Below, one piece after another: positions 14,167 through 22,335 of a stretch of 33,266 nucleotides of DNA. The stretch lies in contig CACZPR010000049.1 of the NCBI GenBank assembly GCA_902783155.1, forward strand, positions 1-33,266, written 5' to 3'. Each line of letters begins with the position of its first letter. Position 1 is the stretch's first letter. The stretch comes from an uncultured Spirochaetaceae bacterium (GTDB lineage Bacteria > Spirochaetota > Spirochaetia > Treponematales > Treponemataceae). The notes below the pieces were generated by a model. That model had not been told where the DNA came from. It worked only from the letters and a program-made list of their open reading frames with translations, and did no database searches. A program made the translations under genes and the position numbers.

Positions 14167-15660
14167 TTACTTTTCTGATTTTTCCGACTGTTCCGCTTTG
14201 ACCTCAGCCTGTAGCTGCTTCAAAGTCTTGGTTGACTTCATCAGGGCCTTCATGTCCTCGGTTTTGAGAATCTTGATTGCCTCTTTAAGCTGGAGATCGT
14301 AGTCCAAATCATAAAGGCGGGCTGGCTTGGTCCTGTCAACTTCGTTCCGGACAATCTTTCTGATTACACGGGTCTCCACCGGGTACGCAAGATGGAGGAT
14401 GTCCGCATAGGCCGCTATGTCTTCCTCGCCCATGTTCGGATGGTTTTCAACATAGGTCTCAATTTCGTTGGACTCCACCAGCTTTACGTATGCCTTTTCC
14501 TCATCCTCGTTGAATTCCGGGAACTTAACTTCCCTGTCCGGTGGAATGCCAATCTTGTCTATGTTTGTGTCGCTCGGTGAATAGTAGCGCGCCACGGTGA
14601 TTTTGAATCCGTCGTTGTTGATAAGCTCGCTCGGAATCTGGACGCTGCCTTTCCCGTAGGTCTTTTCGCCGACCAGATACGCGACATGTGCATCCTTCAG
14701 TGCGCCCGCAAGAATTTCAGATGCAGACGCTGACGCTCCGTTAATCAGCACAACCACCGGTAGATTTCTGACCGTAGTTCTTGCCCTGTGTGCCGTGTAG
14801 ACGGAGTTTTCGTAGGAAATGCGGCTCTTTGTTGAGACAATCACACCTGAATCAATGAATTTTTCAGCAATGTCCACGGAAGAAGAAAGGAGTCCACCAC
14901 CGTTGTTGCGAAGATCAAGAATCAGTCCGGTGTATTTTTCCTTGCTGAACTTGTCTATGGCCTCCTGGACCCTCTGTGCCGTGTTTGATGAGAATTCGGT
15001 AATCTTTATGTATCCAATTTTTGAGTCCTCAATCATGCCGGATTTTACGGTTGGGTTTTCGATGATTGCACGGGTCAGCACACGTTCAAATTCCATTGCC
15101 TTTCCGCGGCGGATTCTGACCGTGACGTTTGTTCCAACTGTTCCACGGAGCATGTCCAGAACCTCGTTCATTGTTATGGTTGAAGTGTCGGTTCCATCGA
15201 TTGCGACAATCAAATCTCCTGACTGGATTCCTGCTTTGTATCCCGGTGAATCTTCAATTGGCTGGGAGACTTCGACATACGCCGGCTTGTCTGGTTTGTT
15301 TTCGGTCGGTTTTGTGATTGAAAGACCCACGCCACCAAAGCTACCGACGGTCGTGTCCTTCAGGCTTCTCCATTCGTCCTTCGGCATGTAGACTGAATAT
15401 GGATCGTCCAGAGCTTCAAGCATACCCTTGAGTGCGCCGGCGTACAGGATTTCCGGGTCAACATCATCAACATAGTTCTGCTGTATATAATAGTAGAGAG
15501 TGTTGATTATATCGAGATAACGCTTGTCCTGTTCTGGCTTGATATTTGCGGATTTTGATTGAGACTGCGCAAAACATTGTGAAGTGGCTATGGTCATAAA
15601 AAATATGGCCGCGGCCTTGGCTATGTGGCGACGCATTGTCGCATGAATATTCTTTCCCAT
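14167..15660 (-). CDS. ctpA: C-terminal processing peptidase (S41, CtpA/Prc family)
   Basis: Periplasmic serine protease of 497 residues with a signal peptide (about 1-31, cleavage before QSQSK). A PDZ domain spans about 105-195 (VGLSI, SGDLIVAIDG). The S41 catalytic core has the Ser/Lys dyad S312 (GASASASEI) and K337 (YGKGSVQ), spaced 25 residues as in E. coli Tsp. A Lys/Glu-rich C-terminal tail follows (about 440-497). It is first in an operon with rsmE, the wecG-like gene and the AAA+ gene. No Shine-Dalgarno sequence is present; a TTGAAC-N18-TAAAAT promoter ends 6 bases before this ATG, so a leaderless message is predicted. A later in-frame ATG (codon 9) has no ribosome site either. Confidence 0.92.
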   Translation of the reverse strand: MGKNIHATMRRHIAKAAAIFFMTIATSQCFAQSQSKSANIKPEQDKRYLDIINTLYYYIQQNYVDDVDPEILYAGALKGMLEALDDPYSVYMPKDEWRSLKDTTVGSFGGVGLSITKPTENKPDKPAYVEVSQPIEDSPGYKAGIQSGDLIVAIDGTDTSTITMNEVLDMLRGTVGTNVTVRIRRGKAMEFERVLTRAIIENPTVKSGMIEDSKIGYIKITEFSSNTAQRVQEAIDKFSKEKYTGLILDLRNNGGGLLSSSVDIAEKFIDSGVIVSTKSRISYENSVYTAHRARTTVRNLPVVVLINGASASASEILAGALKDAHVAYLVGEKTYGKGSVQIPSELINNDGFKITVARYYSPSDTNIDKIGIPPDREVKFPEFNEDEEKAYVKLVESNEIETYVENHPNMGEEDIAAYADILHLAYPVETRVIRKIVRNEVDRTKPARLYDLDYDLQLKEAIKILKTEDMKALMKSTKTLKQLQAEVKAEQSEKSEK

Positions 15661-15666
15661 ATCTAT

Positions 15667-15696
15667 ATTTTACGGTGTTTTTTACCAATTGTTCAA
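15667..15696 (-). promoter_or_regulatory. Sigma-70 promoter of the ctpA operon (leaderless type)
   Basis: Minus-strand TTGAAC (15696-15691), 18 bases, TAAAAT (15672-15667), then only ATAGAT before the ATG at 15660. The expected start is at the A of ATG. Confidence 0.7.
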
Positions 15697-15710
15697 GAGT
15701 AAATTTCTTT

Positions 15711-15747
15711 AAAAAAACAAATGGAGAGCTTTTTACTCCCCATTTGT
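15711..15747 (-). terminator. Terminator of the papain-family protease gene
   Basis: A 12-bp stem with one mismatch (15736-15747 with 15717-15728) is followed by seven T on the minus strand (15711-15717). Confidence 0.9.
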
Positions 15748-15772
15748 CTTGTTTAAAAACTACAGCCTAAAA

Positions 15773-17419
15773 TCAATAGTAGTCATAGTCGTAATCGTCG
15801 TCATCATCATCGTAGTAGTCGTAATCGTCGTCGTCGTCATCGTAGTAGTAATCATCGTCGTCGTCGTCATCATCGTAGTAGTAATCATCGTCGTCGTCAT
15901 AGTCGTAATCGTCGTCGCTGTAGTAGTCATCGTCGTAATAATAATCGTCCCAGTCTTCGTCGTCGTAGTAGTCGTAGTAGTCATCATCCTCGTCGTAGTC
16001 ATCAATCCAGTCGGAGAAGTAGTCGTACACGAGGTCCTCGTTGAGCCAGTCTGTGACAAGTCCGGCAATCACTATGCGCTCATCTTCGGCAAGGTCGTCA
16101 TCGGCTTCCGCAATTTCGAACATGTCTGCCGCAATTGTCGCACGTGCACCGTCGGAAAGATATTTTGAAAGAATCTCGACAGTGTCCTCAAGGAAGTTGT
16201 CCTTGTCAACCCAAAGATTTTCACAGTTCTGCAGGACCTTTTTCGGTGAGTATTCCAAATCGAACATCTGGAGTATTCTCTTGAGTTTTTCAAGGGCGGC
16301 CTTGTTTTCTGCGTCAGACTTGTCCAGGTCTCCCCAACATGCAATATTGTAGAGCGCACCCAAACGGTAAACGATGTCGTATTCGCCAAGCTCGTCGCAC
16401 ATGGCCTCCCAATCCTCGTCGGACATGTCTGAGAACTCATCCTCCATGTCAACAAAAAGGGACTCGTCATCATCCGACCAAGCCTCCGCCGCTGCCTGGG
16501 AGCTGATTGGGTTTACGTCGTATATAACCCACGAGTCATTGCAGTTAAGGTTTGGATTCATCATGTATTCGTAAGGAATGTAGCAGTAACCGCCGTCTCC
16601 CCACTGGTGTCCCCATGAGTTGCGGACTATGAAGCACTGGTCAGGGTCTGAATATCCAACACAGCACATGGCATGTCCGCCACCATCAGTTTCGTTGCTT
16701 TTGGGCATGGAAATGAATCCCTTGCGCGGGTTGTAGAAAGAGTCGTATATGACCGCGGCAAAAATGATTGGGTATCCTTCCGCAAGAACGCTCTTCCATG
16801 TGTTAAGGTCCAGAGGAACGAACTCGTATTTTGAAATCCTGTTGTCCAGTGCCTCGGTGTATGATTCGCTGCTTGGTTTCTGGGCGAACTTGTTTACGAC
16901 ATAAGGCCATGTATCTTCGCTGCAAACACCCTTTTCATTGAGCGACTGCAGGATTGAACTGTTGAACGTTCCATCGTCCCTGCTTGTATTGTTGTCGATT
17001 GCGCGGGCATTGTAATAGAGAAACAGGCGGCTAACGTTGTAGTCGGAAACACCCTGGTTCATGTTTATTAGATACTCATAGGCTCCTGCCGTTGCGTTTG
17101 CCGTACACGAACCGAGCTCTCCCTGGTCTTCAACACGGGTCATGTATTTTCTGAGGTCAACCTTTGAGGGAAGGTCGCTGGCATTGGATTTTGCCGAATA
17201 TTTTGCAGCGGAGGCACGGCTTGCGGGATTCGCGCTTTTGTATCCACCAGTCTTGATTATACTTCCGTCAGCACGTTTGATAATTTTTCCTTCCGAACTG
17301 CCTGCTGAAACAATGCTTCTTCCGTCCTGCGATGAATCGCCTGAACTTCCTCCACCGAAACAAGATGAAAGCAATGCGGCACAAGTAATGGCCATTAAAA
17401 CGCCAACTATTTTTTTCAT
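15773..17419 (-). CDS. Papain-family (C1A) cysteine protease lipoprotein with TerB-like region and Asp/Tyr tail
   Basis: 548-residue lipoprotein: signal peptide with lipobox LSSC (C20). The C1A protease domain spans about 83-300 with oxyanion Q99 and nucleophile C105 in DQGELGSCTA, H249 in GGGHAM and N267 in RNSWG, so it should be active. There is almost no propeptide, only a Ser/Lys linker. Residues about 405-470 read like a TerB-type helical domain (ADMFEIAEADDDLAEDE). The last 76 residues (473-548) are nearly pure Asp and Tyr. AAGGAG precedes the ATG and a sigma-70 promoter is visible, so it is monocistronic. Being lipid-anchored and secreted, it may act on the cell surface or in the periplasm; its substrate and the role of the tail are unknown. 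Confidence 0.88.
   Translation of the reverse strand: MKKIVGVLMAITCAALLSSCFGGGSSGDSSQDGRSIVSAGSSEGKIIKRADGSIIKTGGYKSANPASRASAAKYSAKSNASDLPSKVDLRKYMTRVEDQGELGSCTANATAGAYEYLINMNQGVSDYNVSRLFLYYNARAIDNNTSRDDGTFNSSILQSLNEKGVCSEDTWPYVVNKFAQKPSSESYTEALDNRISKYEFVPLDLNTWKSVLAEGYPIIFAAVIYDSFYNPRKGFISMPKSNETDGGGHAMCCVGYSDPDQCFIVRNSWGHQWGDGGYCYIPYEYMMNPNLNCNDSWVIYDVNPISSQAAAEAWSDDDESLFVDMEDEFSDMSDEDWEAMCDELGEYDIVYRLGALYNIACWGDLDKSDAENKAALEKLKRILQMFDLEYSPKKVLQNCENLWVDKDNFLEDTVEILSKYLSDGARATIAADMFEIAEADDDLAEDERIVIAGLVTDWLNEDLVYDYFSDWIDDYDEDDDYYDYYDDEDWDDYYYDDDYYSDDDYDYDDDDDYYYDDDDDDDDYYYDDDDDDYDYYDDDDDDYDYDYY
15776..16003 (-). repeat. Low-complexity GAY/TAY tract encoding the Asp/Tyr tail
   Basis: About 228 bases of GAT/GAC and TAT/TAC codons with a few Glu, Trp and Ser codons near its start. 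Codons are mixed, so it is not a pure short tandem repeat, but it is still prone to slippage in steps of three. Confidence 0.9.
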
Positions 17420-17456
17420 AGAGTCTCCTTCCGAGTTTTTTTCTCGCTGGTTAGAT

Positions 17457-17485
17457 AGTATACAAGCAGAACAAAAAAGTGACTA
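17457..17485 (-). promoter_or_regulatory. Sigma-70 promoter of the papain-family gene
   Basis: Minus-strand TAGTCA (17485-17480), 17 bases, TATACT (17462-17457). The leader of about 30 bases carries the AAGGAG site. Confidence 0.65.
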
Positions 17486-17545
17486 CCCAATTAGGTGGTA
17501 TTTTGCACAAAAGTGTCCAGCGGTGGACCGATTGTTGAAAATAGA

Positions 17546-17574
17546 TTGCCCTAGCCATGGTTTTGGTATACAAT
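17546..17574 (+). promoter_or_regulatory. Sigma-70 promoter of the MinD-like gene (leaderless type)
   Basis: TTGCCC (17546-17551), 17 bases, TACAAT (17569-17574), then GGATGT and the ATG at 17581. Transcription should start at or beside the A of ATG. Confidence 0.68.
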
Positions 17575-17580
17575 GGATGT

Positions 17581-18726
17581 ATGCAGATAATACCAGTTGC
17601 GAGCGGCAAGGGCGGTGTCGGTAAATCACTTCTCAGCGCGAATCTTGCCATAGCTTTAGGACAGGCGGGTAAAAAAGTTCTCTTGGTTGACCTTGATTTG
17701 GGTGCGTCGAACCTTCATCTGGTCATAGGACAGACTTCGCCAAAAACAGGAATAGGAACATATCTCACAGGCCAGACACCCTTTGAACAAATCATAAGTC
17801 CCACGGATTATGAGAACGTTTATTTTATAGCGGGCGACTCGGAGATTCCGGGGCTTACATCGCTCAGGGCAAGCAAAAAAAATGATCTGGTCAAAAATTT
17901 TCAGGCGCTTGATTTTGACTACCTTGTTCTTGATTTGGGAGCGGGAACACATCTGACAATCCTTGACATGTTCCTTCTTTCGCCGCAGGGGATAATCGTC
18001 ACCGCACCGACAGTCACGGCCACACTCAACGGCTATCTCTTTTTGAAGAGCATCGTCTTTCGCATGATGTACAACACATTCAGAAGGGGTACACCCGCGC
18101 ACGACTATCTTGAGAACCTGAAAAAAGATTCCGCATCGCTCCAGCGTCTTTACATACCAAAACTGGTTGAGGCACTGGAATCTGTTGACCCGGAGAACAC
18201 GGCCCTTTTCAAGTCACGCATGGAAGAATTCCGTCCACGTCTTGTGCTGAACATGATTGAGGACCCGAAGGATGCCGACCGTGCGAACAAAATCCGTCGT
18301 TCCTGCCAGCAGTTCCTTGGTCTGAATCTGGAGCATCTTGGTGTAATCTACCGGGACTCTCTACAGGACAAGGCTCTTGCGTCCAGACTTCCGGTTATAA
18401 TCTACAAGCCCCAGTCCCTTGTTGCCCAGGGAATCTACCGTGTGGCGGACAAAATCATCCACTCGGAGACACTTGCCTTTGATTCAGGCTACGACATCAC
18501 ACAGGCGAGCGAAACTTCCTTCCAGATTGCGGCGGAAGAGGCTGGTGAGGATTATTACCAGAAGATGTCCTACGTGGAGGAGCTTATCGGAAGCGGAACA
18601 TTGACCACAGGAGAACTTGCGGAAGCAATCAAGCAGCAGCAGTTTGAAATCACCCAGCTCAAAAAAGAAAACATCCTGCTGAAGAAAAAGCTGATTGACG
18701 CAGCCCGAAAAGGATATAAAGTTTAA
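17581..18726 (+). CDS. MinD/ParA-family (SIMIBI) ATPase with C-terminal coiled coil
   Basis: 381-residue P-loop ATPase. The deviant Walker A KGGVGKS (10-16), VDLDLGASNLH (about 36-46) and VLDLGAGTHL (about 116-125) place it in the MinD/ParA/FlhG group, enzymes that position proteins, DNA or flagella by ATP-driven dimerisation at the membrane or nucleoid. Unlike MinD it has a long insertion and a C-terminal extension ending in a Lys/Gln/Leu-rich coiled coil (about 340-377). I chose 17581 because the Walker A should lie close to the N terminus; an ATG at 17557 overlaps the promoter. No Shine-Dalgarno sequence exists. lgt follows 31 bases downstream and is probably in the same transcript. Partner unknown: flhF is not next to it, so FlhG identity is unproven. 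Confidence 0.85.
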   Translation: MQIIPVASGKGGVGKSLLSANLAIALGQAGKKVLLVDLDLGASNLHLVIGQTSPKTGIGTYLTGQTPFEQIISPTDYENVYFIAGDSEIPGLTSLRASKKNDLVKNFQALDFDYLVLDLGAGTHLTILDMFLLSPQGIIVTAPTVTATLNGYLFLKSIVFRMMYNTFRRGTPAHDYLENLKKDSASLQRLYIPKLVEALESVDPENTALFKSRMEEFRPRLVLNMIEDPKDADRANKIRRSCQQFLGLNLEHLGVIYRDSLQDKALASRLPVIIYKPQSLVAQGIYRVADKIIHSETLAFDSGYDITQASETSFQIAAEEAGEDYYQKMSYVEELIGSGTLTTGELAEAIKQQQFEITQLKKENILLKKKLIDAARKGYKV

Positions 18727-18757
18727 ATAATATTTATAAATATAGAAGGAAAAAGTA

Positions 18758-19795
18758 ATGCCTCTTTACATTGAATATCCGTCATGGATTCACCCGGAGA
18801 TTATACCGAACGTGCCAGTGCTGAGTCTTATCCGCTGGTACGGTCTGATGTATGTATTTGCATTTGGAACCGCATTTTTGGTTTTGAAAAAGGAACGGAA
18901 GGAAGGACTTCTGGACACTCCCGACCACAAGGCAACTGAGGATGAACTTTTCAGTTTCCTTGCCTGGGGAATTGTGGCGCTTCTTCTTGGCGCACGCATT
19001 TTTTCAACACTTGTCTATGATACAAGCGGAACCTACTGGAAAAAACCTTGGCTCATTTTCTGGCCATTCGACCCTGTTACAAAAAAATTTACGGGACTCG
19101 CAGGAATGTCATACCACGGTGGATTCATCGGTGGACTGATTGGAATGTTGGTCTGGTGCAAGGTTCATAAAAAGCCCACCTGGAAATGGATTGACGTTAT
19201 GAGCGTGGCGATTCCGATTGGATACACGTTCGGCCGTCTTGGAAATTTTATGAACGGGGAACTCTACGGTCGTGTCACCACAATGCCATGGGGAATGGTC
19301 TTCCCGGCGGCAGAAAAATTCCCTGTATCGCAGGACTGGGTTCAGGACATAATGGCAAAAATTGGCATGACGGCACCCGATGGAGCAACTTTGGTAAATC
19401 TTCCGCGCCATCCAAGCCAGCTCTATGAAGCATTGTTCGAGGGAGTCTTTCTTGGAGCCCTGCTCTGGAACCTTCGCAAACGGAAGCCTTTCGACGGATT
19501 TATCGGATCTCTGTACTGCACTGGTTACGGAGTGGTGCGCTTTGTGATTGAATATTTCCGCGAACCGGATGCAGATTTGGGATTCAGAATCAGCTCGGAC
19601 GGAAGCACGGAACTTGCAAGGAACACGTCATGGATGAACATAAGCACAGGCCAGATTTTCTGCTTCGTGATGATTGTGGGTGGTCTTGGACTGATGTTCG
19701 CGCTTTGGCTCAGGGATAAAAAAATGAAAGAAAAGGCCGCACAGGGTGAAAGTCCGGCTCCGGTCAAAGCCGAAAAAGCAAAGAAAAAGAAATAA
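18758..19795 (+). CDS. lgt: Prolipoprotein diacylglyceryl transferase
   Basis: Inner-membrane enzyme that transfers diacylglycerol from phosphatidylglycerol to the lipobox cysteine of prolipoproteins, 345 residues. Key family residues are present: H120 in MSYHGG, and the Lgt signature GRLGNFMNGELYGR with R160, N163 and G171 matching the E. coli R143/N146/G154 spacing. HPSQLYEAL follows later. About seven hydrophobic spans are visible. A Lys/Ala-rich C-terminal tail is longer than usual. GAAGGA precedes the ATG. It would lipidate the lipoproteins in this window, the lytic transglycosylase and the papain-family protease. Confidence 0.95.
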   Translation: MPLYIEYPSWIHPEIIPNVPVLSLIRWYGLMYVFAFGTAFLVLKKERKEGLLDTPDHKATEDELFSFLAWGIVALLLGARIFSTLVYDTSGTYWKKPWLIFWPFDPVTKKFTGLAGMSYHGGFIGGLIGMLVWCKVHKKPTWKWIDVMSVAIPIGYTFGRLGNFMNGELYGRVTTMPWGMVFPAAEKFPVSQDWVQDIMAKIGMTAPDGATLVNLPRHPSQLYEALFEGVFLGALLWNLRKRKPFDGFIGSLYCTGYGVVRFVIEYFREPDADLGFRISSDGSTELARNTSWMNISTGQIFCFVMIVGGLGLMFALWLRDKKMKEKAAQGESPAPVKAEKAKKKK

Positions 19796-19804
19796 AGGTT
19801 AAAG

Positions 19805-19833
19805 CCGCTGATTGATAAGGTCAGCGGTTTTTT
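19805..19833 (+). terminator. Terminator of lgt
   Basis: CCGCTGA/TCAGCGG 7-bp stem with a 9-base loop followed by six T (19828-19833). Confidence 0.93.
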
Positions 19834-19860
19834 ATAATTTGTAAGATTGCAGGCTCCTTG

Positions 19861-20697
19861 TTACAAGGCCGCCAGAACAGCGTCAAGTTGCGCACCCATT
19901 TTTTCAGCGGCAGTCTCCGGTGGAACATTGAAATCGCGCACAAGGATCAGAGCGTCTTCTATTGCTTTTTGCCCCTGACCTTTTGCCAAGCCATACTCAA
20001 CCCCGCGGGAATAGCCTTCCTGCCTACCTTTTTCCTCGCCCTCCTGCAGTGCTGCGTCCCTTATGTCTGATTCCCAAACTCCCATGCTCAAGTACTCCTT
20101 GCGGAAAATCTCGTTCCGCTTGACCTCGGCGACGGATTCCAAAAGTCCGTCCGTTAAATCGTCCGAAGCCTCGTTTCTGCTCACAAATTGCAGGAAGGCT
20201 CTCATCCCGGCATCCTCCTCCTGCTCCCATGCACTTGCATTATAAATCAATTTCTGGCACTTGTCATTAAATTCCACAGAATCCGATTCGGCGCATACGG
20301 TTCTGAAGCTGTATTTTTGAAGTCCCCGGCCAAAGGGGTCGTCCTTGCAGATGAAAATTATAATTGATTCGGGGAGCTTTTTGTAGTCGGTTCCCCGGAT
20401 CAGGCAGTCGGCGTCAATCAGGCTCTGGTAAAACCTCGTGCGCTTTCCAAGGTCAACGTAATGCTTGTTCTGAATCTCAATGTCGTAGACTTTATCACTG
20501 TCCCTCACGTAGACATCAAGTCGGACTCCGTGGCTTTCATATCCAGCTTTAAGGGATTTCTGAAGCTCCGGGTATTCGATGTCCCTGATTTTCAGGTGGG
20601 TCAGCCGCTCAAGCACTTCCTTGCAGATTTCCTTGTTTTTCATCACCTCGCCGAACATATAGTCGTCAATGAAAGTAAGATCATCAATTGGTTTCAT
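19861..20697 (-). CDS. Rpn-family PD-(D/E)XK nuclease (putative transposase/recombination-promoting)
   Basis: 278-residue member of the family once annotated as treponemal 'putative transposase' (PDDEXK_2/Rpn), DNA endonucleases that promote RecA-independent recombination. The nuclease core is visible: D61 in GVRLDVYV, E74-x-Q76-x-K78 in YDIEIQNKHY, with the family's conserved opening DDYMFGEVMKNKE. The C-terminal third has the usual Gly/Glu/Arg-rich segment (EGEEKGRQEGYSRG) ahead of a short helix pair. GGTGA precedes the ATG. It is intact and monocistronic, convergent with lgt, with no flanking terminal repeats, so it does not look like part of an insertion sequence. Such genes are often many-copy in treponemes. 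Confidence 0.9.
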   Translation of the reverse strand: MKPIDDLTFIDDYMFGEVMKNKEICKEVLERLTHLKIRDIEYPELQKSLKAGYESHGVRLDVYVRDSDKVYDIEIQNKHYVDLGKRTRFYQSLIDADCLIRGTDYKKLPESIIIFICKDDPFGRGLQKYSFRTVCAESDSVEFNDKCQKLIYNASAWEQEEDAGMRAFLQFVSRNEASDDLTDGLLESVAEVKRNEIFRKEYLSMGVWESDIRDAALQEGEEKGRQEGYSRGVEYGLAKGQGQKAIEDALILVRDFNVPPETAAEKMGAQLDAVLAAL

Positions 20698-20712
20698 TTT
20701 TCACCTCACATA

Positions 20713-20742
20713 TATATATGCCGAGAAAATCACCAATGTAAA
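20713..20742 (-). promoter_or_regulatory. Sigma-70 promoter candidate of the Rpn-family gene
   Basis: Minus-strand TTTACA (20742-20737), 18 bases, TATATA (20718-20713). The TA-rich tract allows other -10 registers, so the exact start is uncertain. The rest of the gap up to 20890 shows no gene, only a short GGTGGTT/AGCCACC hairpin near 20772-20800. Confidence 0.45.
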
Positions 20743-20894
20743 AAAATCTGCAATTTTTTTGAAAAAAAATGTGGTGGTTGAGTTTATCGTGCGAAGCCAC
20801 CGAAGACTGACCATCACAATAATCAGCCGGAAGGAGGGCATATCTGTTTGCAGGGATTCCAGTGTACAAAAGATTATGGGAAGTGATGATTATT

Positions 20895-20930
20895 AAAAGA
20901 CCCTCTAAAAAAACTCGCTTTTAGAGGATC
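20895..20930 (-). terminator. Terminator of the AICAR formyltransferase gene
   Basis: A 12-bp stem with one mismatch (20919-20930 with 20899-20910) is followed by TTTTAATA on the minus strand. Confidence 0.88.
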
Positions 20931-20951
20931 TGTTGACATTCAAAATTTGAA

Positions 20952-22127
20952 TCAGTGGTGGAACAGACGGATGCCGTTGAAGCACATTGTCATGTTGTAG
21001 CTGTCTGCTTCTTCGATGACCAAATCGTCACGGACTGAACCGCCCGGCTGTACCACGGCTGTCACACCCGATTTGTGCGCTCGGTCGATGTTGTCGCCGA
21101 ACGGGAAGAATGCATCGCTTCCAAGTGCAACATCGGTGTTCTTTGAAATCCATTCTGCCTTTTCTTCTTTTGTGAACACGCTAGGCTTGGTCTTGAAGAT
21201 TTTCTGCCATTTTCCTTCGCCAAGGACATCCATGTATTCGTCTCCGATGTACACGTCGATTGCGTTGTCCCTGTCCGCACGTTTGATTCCATCGACGAAA
21301 TCAAGCTCAAGGACTTTCGGGCACTGACGGAGCCACCAGTTGTCGGCCTTCTGTCCTGCAAGTCTTGTACAGTGAACGCGGCTCTGCTGTCCGGCACCTA
21401 TACCGATAGCCTGTCCGTCCTTAACGTAGCATACGCTGTTTGACTGTGTGTATTTCAGCACAATCAGCGAGATGATGAGGTTGCGCCTGTCGTTTTCAGA
21501 AAGATTTTTGTTCTTTGTAACGATGTTTGAAAGGCAGCTTTCGTCGATTTTGAGGAAGTTGTGTCCCTGCTCGAACGTCACTCCGAAGACCTGCTTTTTT
21601 TCAAGCTCCGCCGGAACATAGTTCGGGTCAATCTGGATTACGAGATAGTTTCCGCTTTTCTTTGCCTTGAGGATTTCCAATGCCTTTGGCGTGTATGAAG
21701 GTGCAAGAACTCCGTCGCTCACTTCCTTTTTGATGAGGAGTGCGGTTGCTTCGTCACATTCATCGGAAAGGGAAATGAAGTCGCCGAAAGATGACATGCG
21801 GTCTGCTCCACGTGCGCGGGCATAGGCACATGCAAGAGGGGTAAGCTCAACGTTCTCGGTGAAGTAGATTTTTTTGAGTGTGTCCGAAAGCGGAAGACCG
21901 ACAGCGGCTCCAGCTGGTGAAACATGCTTGAAACTTGTCGCAGCAGGAAGACCGGTTGCCTCCTTAAGCTCCTTTACAAGCTGCCATCCGTTGAAAGCGT
22001 CCAGAAGATTGATATAGCCGGGTCTGCCGTTCAAAACAGTGATCGGCAAATCAGCTCCGTTTTCCATAAAGACCCTTGCCGGTTTCTGGTTCGGGTTGCA
22101 TCCGTATTTAAGTTGAAGTTCGTTCAT
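20952..22127 (-). CDS. purH: Stand-alone AICAR formyltransferase (PurH transformylase domain only)
   Basis: Catalyses formyl transfer from 10-formyltetrahydrofolate to AICAR in the last stage of purine synthesis. The 391 residues cover only the transformylase part; the IMP cyclohydrolase (MGS-like) domain of standard PurH (about 520 residues) is absent. The catalytic Lys-His pair is K67-H68 in SFKHVSPAGAA, and the C terminus has the family's ending with VVQPGGSVRDD. I start at 22127: the open frame to 22283 crosses the flagellin promoter and lacks a ribosome site. A tiny ORF, Met-Val-Ala-stop (22135-22124), overlaps this start codon. IMP cyclohydrolase must come from another gene if the pathway is complete. 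Confidence 0.92.
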   Translation of the reverse strand: MNELQLKYGCNPNQKPARVFMENGADLPITVLNGRPGYINLLDAFNGWQLVKELKEATGLPAATSFKHVSPAGAAVGLPLSDTLKKIYFTENVELTPLACAYARARGADRMSSFGDFISLSDECDEATALLIKKEVSDGVLAPSYTPKALEILKAKKSGNYLVIQIDPNYVPAELEKKQVFGVTFEQGHNFLKIDESCLSNIVTKNKNLSENDRRNLIISLIVLKYTQSNSVCYVKDGQAIGIGAGQQSRVHCTRLAGQKADNWWLRQCPKVLELDFVDGIKRADRDNAIDVYIGDEYMDVLGEGKWQKIFKTKPSVFTKEEKAEWISKNTDVALGSDAFFPFGDNIDRAHKSGVTAVVQPGGSVRDDLVIEEADSYNMTMCFNGIRLFHH

Positions 22128-22217
22128 GCCACCATGATACTTTATATGGAAGATTTTGGAAAGATGGGCGGACAAAAGAAAAAAACTCAATTTTGGCCAG
22201 AAAAAGTAAAAAATCTC

Positions 22218-22244
22218 TAAAGTCAAAAAATACAAGTCCGAAAT
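22218..22244 (+). promoter_or_regulatory. Sigma-28 promoter of flaB
   Basis: TAAA-GTCA (22218-22225), 11 bases, TCCGAAAT (22237-22244), against consensus TAAAGTTT-N11-GCCGATAA. Spacing is exact. Start expected near 22251, giving a leader of about 85 bases with an AAGGAG site. Confidence 0.8.
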
Positions 22245-22335
22245 TCTAAGCATAGGGTGGTAGAACCCGGGGACAGCAGACATATCGCATGTTTGTCTGT
22301 AACTCTAGAAATCTTACCTTATAAGGAGATACATT

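Noticed and set aside
15749..16168. Plus-strand frame of almost pure Val/Ile, resembling a membrane protein
   Set aside because: It is the reverse reading of the Asp/Tyr codon tract of the papain-family gene.
19861..20697. Insertion sequence around the 'putative transposase' gene
   Set aside because: No terminal inverted repeats or target duplications were seen; the Rpn family is not a DDE transposase.
20461..20896. Plus-strand small ORFs over and after the Rpn-family gene
   Set aside because: Mostly antisense to rpn; the tail beyond it has no start signal or known motif.
22128..22283. 52-residue N-terminal extension of the AICAR formyltransferase
   Set aside because: It is rich in Phe/Leu, unlike the family, and overlaps the sigma-28 promoter of flaB.
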